From the NCBI RefSeq assembly GCF_025517535.1, contig NZ_JAOPKC010000024.1:1-42264 (forward strand): 42,264 nucleotides of DNA, read 5' to 3'. This stretch comes from Halapricum hydrolyticum. Lineage in GTDB: Archaea > Halobacteriota > Halobacteria > Halobacteriales > Haloarculaceae. The notes under the pieces are model-generated. The model did not search any database. It worked only from the letters and a program-made list of their open reading frames with translations, and was not told the DNA's origin. This document shows, in pieces, positions 24,468-31,024 of the stretch (positions are counted from its first letter, which is position 1; every line of letters starts with the position of its first letter). The translations under genes were made by a program, and so were the position numbers.

Positions 24468-25799
24468 CTACGCCGATTCCCCGGCGGTAACTTGCGGGTT
24501 TGTGTGCTCCTCGTTGGGACGGTGAGCGCGTGACGATGTCCCCAGAAATCGGAGATTTCTGGTGTGCGAACGAGACGCGGCGCGTCTCGTTAACGCCGAC
24601 CACTGGTGGTCGTCCCACTTGAGGCACACGGGCCGTGCCATCGGCCGTGGTACGTTCGATTCGTGGCGTCGGAGGAACGTCTCTGATGCCGTGAGGTCTG
24701 CGTGGCCCTCGAAGCCGCAGGTACACGTGAGCGTGTCGCGGTGGCGCGTGGTGTCCTCGGTCGAACCGCAGTTCGGACACTCTTGGGAGGTCCACGCTTC
24801 GGGGCGGACTTCGACGGTGATACCGTACTCCTCGGCGGTACACGCCAGCCGGTTGATGAACGCCCGGAACGCCCAGAAGTTGTGCGTCTTGGCGTTCACC
24901 CGCACCGACCAGTGCGTTTCGAGTACGTCCGTGAGATCGCCCACGTACACCGTCGAAACGCCTTCTTCGTACAGCCGCTCCATGAGATCGCGGGCGAGCG
25001 CGCCCATGGCATGGTCGCGCCGTCGCGTCCGGCGGCGATACAGCCGTCGAATCCGCTTCGACGTGTACCGACCGTCTTCGAGGAGCGACTGAAGCCGGGC
25101 GATCTCCCTGGTCGTGTCCCGGAACCGCTCGAAGAGCTCCCGCCCCTCGTAGAGGTACTGCTGGCCGGTCGTAGTCGTACAGGCGACGATGTTGTTTGCG
25201 CCAATATCCAGAGCGGCGGTTTCGTTCGCCAGTGGTGAATCCTGTCGAGAACCCTCTACCGTGACAGGCTGAATGGCCCTGAATTGGTCGCTCAACTCGT
25301 CGTAGTACAACTCCAACCGGCCTTGGTCGCCCGACCACTTCGGGCGACCGCGAACATCGAGCGTGAGCCGTTCGCGGTAGCCCATGTCGTACTTGTCTTT
25401 GAGGTCGCTGCCGACCGTGATTTCGATGGTCGAACAGTCGCCCCACCGAAGCGTGTACTGGTCGTTCCGGATGTAGGTCCGCAACTCCCGGCCGTCGTCC
25501 TCGTTGCCCCAGTACCCCGGCGGAGCCGTGTCCTCGCCGTTGTCGCGGGCGGCGAAGAACGACCGCCACGCTTCGCTGTTCTTGCGAATCACCTGTTGAG
25601 CGGTGGCACTTCCGAGAACGCCGACGTACTGCTTGCGGTAGTCGGCGGTGTCCCACACGCTCTCGCCGTCGAAGAACTGTTGACGGCGTTCGTAGGTGAG
25701 TTCGTTCCAGAGGCTCGCAGAGGCGTCCAACAGCCGCCGTAGAAGCTCCTCGTCCTCGGGTGAACGGGGAACGACGGTGAAGGTGTTGACGCGCCTCAC
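24468..25799 (-). CDS. tnpB: IS605-type TnpB with altered RuvC-II site
   Basis: A 443-residue TnpB. The first RuvC Asp is Asp198 (ALDIGANN), the zinc finger is CPNC (341-344) with CTC (359-361), and the last Asp is Asp368 (GHADLTAS). The RuvC-II segment reads VSTVYVGDL, with Gly287 where the catalytic Glu is normally found (VxxED/ES L). A Glu at 334 (VRPEAWTSQ) might substitute spatially. Residues after about 380 are variable and overlap the structured 3' end that would supply the guide RNA. The start overlaps the tnpA stop. RNA-guided nuclease in the family; activity of this variant is uncertain. Confidence 0.9.
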   Translation of the reverse strand: MRRVNTFTVVPRSPEDEELLRRLLDASASLWNELTYERRQQFFDGESVWDTADYRKQYVGVLGSATAQQVIRKNSEAWRSFFAARDNGEDTAPPGYWGNEDDGRELRTYIRNDQYTLRWGDCSTIEITVGSDLKDKYDMGYRERLTLDVRGRPKWSGDQGRLELYYDELSDQFRAIQPVTVEGSRQDSPLANETAALDIGANNIVACTTTTGQQYLYEGRELFERFRDTTREIARLQSLLEDGRYTSKRIRRLYRRRTRRRDHAMGALARDLMERLYEEGVSTVYVGDLTDVLETHWSVRVNAKTHNFWAFRAFINRLACTAEEYGITVEVRPEAWTSQECPNCGSTEDTTRHRDTLTCTCGFEGHADLTASETFLRRHESNVPRPMARPVCLKWDDHQWSALTRRAASRSHTRNLRFLGTSSRAHRPNEEHTNPQVTAGESA

Positions 25800-26173
25800 G
25801 CTTGTTGCTCCGTTTGCTCTTGGATGTACTGCTCGACAGCGTCTTTTGAGACACTGCCGGCACTACCGGCGTAGTACGAGCGCGTCCACTTGATGCGGTC
25901 GGGGAACCGCTCATTGTACCACCGCGCGGAGATCCCCTTCACCCAGTTGACGATGAGGGACGGGGCGTTCCGAGGTGGACTCCCGATGAACAAGTGGACG
26001 TGGTCGGGCATGATTTCGGCTTCGACCAATTCGAGGTCTTTGTCGTCGCAGATTTCCTCGAAGATGGACCGAAGCCGGTCGGCGGTCGCACCCGTGAGAC
26101 GCGGCTCCCGGTATTTCGGGATGAATACTATGTGGTAGTAAAGTTCGTAAACCGCATGACGGGTACTCTTCAC
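25796..26173 (-). CDS. tnpA: IS200/IS605-family Y1 transposase TnpA
   Basis: A 125-residue Y1 transposase. HUH motif His58-Val-His60 in MPDHVHLFIG and catalytic Tyr116 in AVEQYIQEQ are both present. The length is normal for the family. It cuts and joins single-stranded ends without a target duplication. The overlapping tnpB follows on the same transcript. A TATA-like CTATACGTGTATACC stretch precedes the ATG at 26173. It appears intact. Confidence 0.95.
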   Translation of the reverse strand: MKSTRHAVYELYYHIVFIPKYREPRLTGATADRLRSIFEEICDDKDLELVEAEIMPDHVHLFIGSPPRNAPSLIVNWVKGISARWYNERFPDRIKWTRSYYAGSAGSVSKDAVEQYIQEQTEQQA

Positions 26174-26267
26174 TATACGTGTATACCATAGCCGGGATGG
26201 GTGCTAAGTGTTTCGGTCGAACCCCGGCCCGGCCGTTGTCGGTGGTCTGAGTTGCCGGGCCTACCGC

Positions 26268-26290
26268 TTGACTCCGCCCTGAAGGGCGAG
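26268..26290. repeat. Second IS605-like right-end hairpin (relic)
   Basis: TTGAC (26268-26272) followed by CGCCC-TGAA-GGGCG (26275-26288) repeats, in the same orientation, the arrangement at the true right end of the neighbouring element (TTGAC at 24418, hairpin with TGAA loop at 24430). It lies just outside the expected left end and no gene accompanies it, so it looks like the remnant of another element that once stood in tandem. Confidence 0.45.
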
Positions 26291-26313
26291 GCTTGCGCTC
26301 GAAAACAACGTCA

Positions 26314-26374
26314 CACCGACGACAAGGCCGCCATGCGCGTCGTGGAAGGCGGCCTCATGGCAAAATGGCGGTCG
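26314..26374 (+). pseudogene. Remnant resembling the 3' end of a radA gene
   Basis: Translated in one frame this stretch gives DDKAAMRVVEGGLMAK, which matches 11 of 16 residues of the RadA C-terminus (DGEAVMRVEEGGLMAE) encoded at about 24166-24210. No start, catalytic region or stop at the expected place is present. It is too diverged to be a recent copy of the radA in this window and may come from a radA homologue of an integrated element. The 130-codon open frame around it (26201-26593) is not a credible gene. Confidence 0.5.
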
Positions 26375-26566
26375 CACCGCTGTTCACCCACCCGACCGTC
26401 GTTTCGTGTCGAACCCGATCCAGGCCTGTCCCGTATCAGGCCCCGGAGTGAAAGTGAACGGATCGAGGTGGAACCACAAGACGTGAGCCGGTTTCGATCC
26501 GAAGGCAGGGGGTTGAGAATGACTCGCGCGGGTCGAAGCGACGATCGGCGAGTATCGCTTCAGACT

Positions 26567-26657
26567 CGGGATTCTGGGTTCAAATTCCGATAAACTCGCT
26601 TCGCTCGTCTATCGGCGTTCGCAAACGCGTCGCGTTCGCTCACTCCCAGTCCTGGCG
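26567..26657 (+). repeat. Split remnant of the tRNA-Ser 3' end
   Basis: 26567-26585 is identical over 19 bases to 26782-26800 of the tRNA-Ser gene, and 26644-26657 is identical over 14 bases to 26800-26813. Together they make the 3' third of the tRNA, interrupted by 58 unrelated bases (26586-26643). Consistent with an attachment-site half or recombination scar next to the intact tRNA. Confidence 0.65.
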
Positions 26658-26731
26658 TTGCGGCCACTCGTTTCCGTATCCGACTCAGAACGAAAGTCCT
26701 TAACCGACCGGTTGCGGATATAGCAATACGA

Positions 26732-26813
26732 GCCAGGATGGCCGAACGGTAAGGCGCACGCCTGGAAAGCGTGTTCCCTTTCGGGATTCTGGGTTCAAAT
26801 CCCAGTCCTGGCG
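26732..26813 (+). tRNA. tRNA-Ser (anticodon GGA)
   Basis: Acceptor stem GCCAGGA (26732-26738) pairs with TCCTGGC (26806-26812), discriminator G at 26813. Anticodon stem CACGC/GCGTG holds loop CTGGAAA with anticodon GGA. The long variable arm (TTCCCTTTCGGGA) is the class II feature of tRNA-Ser, and the T-arm has GGGTTCAAATCCC. CCA is not encoded. No intron. The gene is surrounded by partial copies of its own 3' end. Confidence 0.95.
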
Positions 26814-26929
26814 CTTCTACGACTGACTGCGAACGAGGAGCGACAGCGACGAGTGAGCCAGCAGTCGCGAAACCCAGAAACGGGATTTTAACCCCTACCA
26901 GTCGCGCGCAGCGAAGCGAGCACGTCTGG

Positions 26930-26956
26930 TTCTGGGTTCAAATCCCAGTCCTGGCG
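26930..26956 (+). repeat. 27-bp direct copy of the tRNA-Ser 3' end (att-like)
   Basis: Identical to tRNA positions 26787-26813. The following bases (TCTTCTGTGACTGACTACGAATGAG) also resemble those after the tRNA (CTTCTACGACTGACTGCGAACGAGG), so a unit of about 143 bases has been duplicated. Direct copies of tRNA 3' ends are typical attachment sites of tyrosine-recombinase elements. No integrase gene is nearby. Confidence 0.7.
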
Positions 26957-27244
26957 TCTTCTGTGACTGACTACGAATGAGTAATCGGATTTCTCTCTGC
27001 ACTCGCGGCTGGATCCACATTGATTTATTATCTTATTACTTCCACCTCGTCTGCGTCTGATCCTGACTAGTGAATACACGCTGTTTTTCCGTTCGATCCG
27101 GCGCCTACTCGCTATCGAAGTACCGCAGATCTTTTCTAACTGACCACAAGGCGATCATAGCGAACAGGACCAATCACAGCCCATCTCAGCGATCGACTCA
27201 GACAGTAGAATTTAACGCTCGCTGGTCCCCACAGTCACGTAGAT
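26957..27244. other. Intergenic region between att-like repeat and PiT gene
   Basis: About 290 bases, locally AT-rich (TTGATTTATTATCTTATTACTTCC). Apart from the degraded duplicate of the tRNA downstream sequence at its left end I see no gene. It must contain the promoter of the PiT transporter. Confidence 0.5.
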
Positions 27245-28447
27245 ATGGTCGGGGTGTTACTGGCCATTGGTATCCTCGTGGCCGCCTTCGTCGGGTTCAA
27301 CATCGGCGGGTCCTCGACCGGCGTGGCATTCGGGCCGGCGGTCGGGGCGGGAACGATTTCGAAACTCGGCGCGGCGGCGCTGATGACGGTGTTCGCGCTG
27401 GCTGGCGGGCTGACCGTCGGGCGGGAGGTCGTCGACACCCTGGGATCGGACATCGTCACGACGGAGTTCACGATGGTCGTGAGCATCGTCGTGCTGTTTT
27501 TCGTCGGGTTCGCGCTCTTTCTGTCGAACGTCGCGGGCGTGCCGGCTTCGACGTCGATGACGGCGGTCGGCGCGATCGCCGGGCTCGGGCTGGCCGAACA
27601 CACGCTGCAGTGGCGGGTGATGGGCCAGATCGTCGCCTGGTGGCTGGTCGCGCCGGTCGTCGCCTTCTGGGTCAGCGGCGTCATCGGACGCTATCTCTAC
27701 CCGACCCTCGTGGAGTGGTTCGCGATCAGCCAGTCGGAGGGGGCGCTGTTCGTCCTCGATCGCTCCGGAACGCTTCCGCGGCCGCGCCTGGGCGAAGAGA
27801 CGACTCCTCGGGAGGTGTTCGGGACGACGCTGGTCGTCGGGATCGGCTGTTACATGGCCTTCGCCGCGGGGGCGTCGAACGTCGCCAACGCCGTCGCGCC
27901 GCTGGTCGGCAGCGGCTCGCTCGGCGAGACGGAGGGGATCTTGCTCGCCGGCGGTGCGATCGGTCTCGGCGCGTTCACGATCGCTCGCCGGACGATGGAC
28001 ACGGTCGGCAACGATCTGACGGATCTGCCGCTGCTGGCGGCGATCGTCGTCGCCGTCGTGAGTTCGACCGTCGTGACAGGCCTCTCGGCGATCGGCATCC
28101 CCGCGAGCTTCGTCGTCATCGCGACGATGAGCATCGTCGGCCTCGGCTGGGGTCGGGCGACCCGGACTGTCACGCTCGAAGAGACGGTCCACGGAGAGAC
28201 TCCCGACGTCTCGGTCGGGGCACTCACTGCGGACGCAGCGGACGCACCGACCGTCGGCGGCGAGGCCGGAACGCCCACCGGCGTCGAGACCCAGCCGATC
28301 GGCGAAGAGCGCAGCGAGGATATCCCGGCTGCAACTGAGTTGTTCGAGCCGAAGACGACTGCGAGAGTCGTTCTCATGCAGAATCTCGTCCCGTCGGTCG
28401 CGACGATCGCGGCCTTTCTTGTGTTTCGATTCGTCCCGATTATCTAA
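27245..28447 (+). CDS. pit: PiT-family inorganic phosphate transporter
   Basis: A 400-residue membrane protein with two inverted halves, each opening with the PiT signature: FVGFNIGGSSTGVAFGPAVG (N-half, about 14-33) and FAAGASNVANAVAPLVGSG (C-half, about 206-225, the GANDVANA motif). The pairs VPASTSMTAVGAIAG and IPASFVVIATMSIVG are the second conserved elements. A hydrophilic loop of about 70 residues (305-375) separates the last two membrane segments. Couples phosphate uptake to H+ or Na+. No PhoU-like regulator (DUF47) is adjacent. Confidence 0.93.
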   Translation: MVGVLLAIGILVAAFVGFNIGGSSTGVAFGPAVGAGTISKLGAAALMTVFALAGGLTVGREVVDTLGSDIVTTEFTMVVSIVVLFFVGFALFLSNVAGVPASTSMTAVGAIAGLGLAEHTLQWRVMGQIVAWWLVAPVVAFWVSGVIGRYLYPTLVEWFAISQSEGALFVLDRSGTLPRPRLGEETTPREVFGTTLVVGIGCYMAFAAGASNVANAVAPLVGSGSLGETEGILLAGGAIGLGAFTIARRTMDTVGNDLTDLPLLAAIVVAVVSSTVVTGLSAIGIPASFVVIATMSIVGLGWGRATRTVTLEETVHGETPDVSVGALTADAADAPTVGGEAGTPTGVETQPIGEERSEDIPAATELFEPKTTARVVLMQNLVPSVATIAAFLVFRFVPII

Positions 28448-28531
28448 TGTTACCCCTTGCCGTGTGAAGAGACACCATGTGACATCCCGAACAGCAAAGT
28501 CTAACCGTTAGGCGTCAGTACACATCGGGTG

Positions 28532-28921
28532 ATGCCTACAGTAGAGTACCTTAACTACGAAGTAGTGGACGACCAGGGCTGGGACATTTACGACGACAAC
28601 CTCTTCGAGAAGGCCGAAGAGGCCGGTCTCGACGAGTCCGACCACGGCGAACTCGAGGTCGCCGAAGGCGAATACATCCTCGAGGCCGCCGAAGCGCAGG
28701 GATACGACTGGCCGTTCTCGTGCCGTGCGGGCGCCTGTGCGAACTGTGCGTCGATTGTCCGCGAGGGCGAAGTCGAGATGGACATGCAGCAGATCCTCAG
28801 CGACGAAGAGGTCGAAGACAAGGGCGTCCGCCTGACCTGCGTCGGCACGCCCGGCAGTGACAGCGTACAGATCGTCTACAACGCCAAGCACCTCGATTAC
28901 CTCCAGAACCGCGTCATCTAA
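28532..28921 (+). CDS. fdx: Halophilic [2Fe-2S] ferredoxin
   Basis: A 129-residue plant-type ferredoxin, the length of the well-known haloarchaeal protein. The cluster ligands are Cys64, Cys69, Cys72 (SCRAGACANC) and Cys103 (LTCVGT). The hyperacidic N-terminal insertion (residues about 12-48, DDQGWDIYDDNLFEKAEE) is the halophile-specific feature. Electron carrier for 2-oxoacid:ferredoxin oxidoreductases in the cytoplasm. The ATG at 28532 is chosen over the GTG one codon upstream. Confidence 0.96.
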   Translation: MPTVEYLNYEVVDDQGWDIYDDNLFEKAEEAGLDESDHGELEVAEGEYILEAAEAQGYDWPFSCRAGACANCASIVREGEVEMDMQQILSDEEVEDKGVRLTCVGTPGSDSVQIVYNAKHLDYLQNRVI

Positions 28922-29044
28922 GGCGCACCGCGAGCCGATCCGTTTTCCGGGGTCACTGCGGTTCGACCCCGTTCGCGTTGCTTCGCCAGCCGCTCGTCCC
29001 GCGATCGGCGAGTAGTTGGCACATTCCCGACAGACCTCGCAACG

Positions 29045-29050
29045 TTTATC
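29045..29050 (+). promoter_or_regulatory. TATA box for the cold-shock protein gene
   Basis: AACGTTTATCAG lies 28-33 bases before the ATG at 29078, matching a leaderless haloarchaeal promoter. Confidence 0.5.
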
Positions 29051-29077
29051 AGTCCCCGTGGCCTCTGTTCGTACGCA

Positions 29078-29278
29078 ATGGCGAAAGGTACGGTTGATTT
29101 CTTCAACGACACGGGCGGTTACGGCTTTATCGAGACTGAGGACGCGGACGAGGACGTTTTCTTCCACATGGAAGACGTTGGCGGCCCGGACCTTGAGGAA
29201 GGCACAGAACTGGAATTCGACATCGAACAGGCCCCCAAAGGCCCGCGCGCGACCAACGTCAAACGCCTCGACGAATAG
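29078..29278 (+). CDS. cspA: Cold-shock-domain protein
   Basis: A 66-residue single OB-fold. RNP1-like GGYGFIE (13-19) and RNP2-like VFFHMED (27-33) are both present, and the N-terminus MAKGTVDFFNDTG is standard. It binds single-stranded RNA or DNA as a chaperone. It is more acidic than bacterial versions, as expected in a halophile. Monocistronic; a T-rich stretch (ATTTTCGTTTCTTTC) begins about 25 bases after the stop. Confidence 0.96.
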   Translation: MAKGTVDFFNDTGGYGFIETEDADEDVFFHMEDVGGPDLEEGTELEFDIEQAPKGPRATNVKRLDE

Positions 29279-29429
29279 GCTCTGACTGCGGACGCGAGCA
29301 CACAATTTTCGTTTCTTTCAGAGGGAGAGTGGCGAGACTGGCGGTCGCCGATGACGCGACACCGTTACAGCCGGCAGTATAACTGCCGTGGCCACCAGAC
29401 ATATACTCGCTTCCACGGAACGGAACACT

Positions 29430-30479
29430 ATGATCGGTTCGCTAGCGAAACGTCTTCTCAAACTCGTCGGCGGCGTATTCGTCGTGGTTGTCGTGTTGCT
29501 GGTACTCGGCTATGCCACCGGCATCATCGGTCTGCCGAACGTGACCGTCAAGGAACCCGGCGAGTGGGGGACGACGACCGAAGAGACGACCGAAATAGAG
29601 ACGACGATACTCGTCGAGAACCCGAATCCGATCGGTGTCAGCCTCTCTGACGGGTTCAGTGCGCGCTACTGGACCGAGCTCAACGGCGTCAGGCTCGTCG
29701 AGGGGCAGCGCGAATCGATCTCGGTCCCGCGCGGGTCGAGTACGGTCACCCTCACCTCGACGCTCGACAACGACAAGATCGTGCCGTGGTGGGTCGCGTA
29801 CGTACGCAACGACGAGACGATCCAGTTCCACGCCACCGGGAACGCGACGATCGACGCCTTCGGGGACCGACAGGTATCGTTCCCGGCGCACGACCGGACG
29901 ATGCTGGAAGACCGCCGACCCGTGATCGAGGCGTTCTCGGCGGCCGTCTCGACGATGGAAGGCGAGTACACAGCCGGGACCGGACCGGCAACTGCCGGGT
30001 ACGAGATCCGGGACGCCAGCGCGGAGTGGGCAACAGTCACGGACGCGAGGTCGAACATGACGCTGACGATAGAGATTCACAATCCGGGCTCGGTCCCGGT
30101 CGCGCTGGTCCCTGACGGCTTCCGGCTCGACGCCACGGCCAACGACGTCGAGTTGTTCACCGCGAGCGGGGACGCCCTCACGCCAGACAGCGTCGATCGA
30201 GACGCGATGCTCGCGCCCGGCGAGACTCGGACCGTCGAGTACACGGTGACGATGACCAACGACAATGTCGACGACTGGTTCCTGAGTCACGTCGAGAACG
30301 GCGAACGGTCGAATCTCGTGATCGAACCGCGTCTGGAGTTCGCCGTCCCGGAGACCGGCACCACGATCACGATCCCCGAAGACGGCGTCGGCTATCAGTG
30401 TCAGTTCCGCACGGCGATTCTCGAAGATCAGGAGAGCGGGTCGAACTGCGGCTCCGGCGGTTCGGTGGCGGCCGACTGA
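29430..30479 (+). CDS. LEA-14/WHy-like anchored protein with one A-B domain pair
   Basis: A 349-residue protein. One N-terminal membrane anchor (VGGVFVVVVVLLVLGYATGI, about 13-32) is followed by two extracytoplasmic domains. Domain A (about 44-140) reads EWGTTTEETTEIETTILVENPNPIG, a typical LEA type 2 (WHy) opening, and ends with PWWVAYVRNDET. Domain B (about 198-302) starts EWATVTDARSNMTLTIEI and ends DDWFLSHVENGERSNLVIEP. A ~55-residue linker separates them. Two Cys near the C-terminus (324, 340) may pair. LEA-14-like domains protect or bind at membranes in desiccation stress in other organisms; the role here is unknown. A larger relative lies 1.8 kb downstream. Confidence 0.8.
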   Translation: MIGSLAKRLLKLVGGVFVVVVVLLVLGYATGIIGLPNVTVKEPGEWGTTTEETTEIETTILVENPNPIGVSLSDGFSARYWTELNGVRLVEGQRESISVPRGSSTVTLTSTLDNDKIVPWWVAYVRNDETIQFHATGNATIDAFGDRQVSFPAHDRTMLEDRRPVIEAFSAAVSTMEGEYTAGTGPATAGYEIRDASAEWATVTDARSNMTLTIEIHNPGSVPVALVPDGFRLDATANDVELFTASGDALTPDSVDRDAMLAPGETRTVEYTVTMTNDNVDDWFLSHVENGERSNLVIEPRLEFAVPETGTTITIPEDGVGYQCQFRTAILEDQESGSNCGSGGSVAAD

Positions 30480-30509
30480 CTGTCGGCCCAGGATGCCCTA
30501 TTTCGTCAC

Positions 30510-30701
30510 CTAATCGAGCGGCACGAGCCGGTGCTCCAGCAGCGGCTTCGTGTATCCTGAGGACTCGTTTGTCACCCCGGCCGTGTAAACTTTGACCTTC
30601 TGCTGGAGGACGTGTGGCTCGCCTCTCTTGTTCTTGATGACGTCGACGGATCGCCAGGCTTCCTCCTCCATAGTCTTCGTCTTTCCCGAACGGAACTTCA
30701 C
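30510..30701 (-). CDS. Small basic hypothetical protein
   Basis: A 63-residue ORF if started at the GTG at 30701; the ATG at 30671 would give 53 residues. Contains EEEAWRSVDVIKNKRGEPHVL, then QQKVKVYTAGVTNESSGYTKP and ends LLEHRLVPLD. It is unusually basic for a haloarchaeal protein, suggesting nucleic-acid contact, but no family is recognised. Convergent with the LEA-like gene and divergent from the zinc-finger gene. Confidence 0.5.
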   Translation of the reverse strand: MKFRSGKTKTMEEEAWRSVDVIKNKRGEPHVLQQKVKVYTAGVTNESSGYTKPLLEHRLVPLD

Positions 30702-30791
30702 TTTACCGGCCCCGACGAAACGATCACGATGAGTCGGCAACGACTACCGGGACGCCGAGAGTTATCCCTGCATAACTATTAACAATTAGGT

Positions 30792-30932
30792 ATGGCGTCT
30801 CAAAACACGATTTACTCCTGCCCGTCCTGTGGTAGCGATCGGCGGGAGACCACTGCACGCGAACGGGTTCCCGGGGGCACGGACTGGCGACATTACGAGT
30901 GCACAGACTGTGGGTTCGAGTGGCGAGTCTAA
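30792..30932 (+). CDS. Small zinc-finger protein (46 residues)
   Basis: ATG at 30792 and TAA at 30930-30932 give a 46-residue protein beginning MASQNTIYSCPSCGSD and ending HYECTDCGFEWRV. Two CxxC knuckles (Cys10/Cys13 and Cys37/Cys40) form a zinc ribbon of the one-domain type abundant in haloarchaea. Too short for many gene callers. An AT-rich stretch (TAACTATTAACAATTAGG) lies directly upstream. Function unknown; it could act in transcription or as a protein partner. Confidence 0.75.
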   Translation: MASQNTIYSCPSCGSDRRETTARERVPGGTDWRHYECTDCGFEWRV

Positions 30933-31024
30933 GAGTGAAAGTCTCTGTCGGTCTGTTCGGCTGCGTCGCTGTCGTGGCTGACGGGTCGTAGCTTTCTCGT
31001 AGGTCGGGCCCCGAGCGACGTGAC

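Larger units (their letters stand above)
24418..26262 (-). mobile_element. IS200/IS605-family element (tnpA + tnpB)
   Basis: On the minus strand tnpA is followed by tnpB with a 4-base overlap. The 3' end has hairpin CGCCCC-TGAA-GGGGCG (24430-24445), then TCAA at 24421-24418, the right-end cleavage-type motif of this family. At the 5' end an 8-bp stem GGCCCGGC (26226-26233) / GCCGGGCC (26254-26261) upstream of tnpA probably marks the left end; that boundary is approximate. No target duplication is expected for single-strand transposition. Confidence 0.75.

Noticed and set aside
26201..26593. Possible 130-residue gene after the IS605 element
   Set aside because: Made of an element-end relic, a radA-like fragment and a tRNA fragment in succession; no coherent protein.
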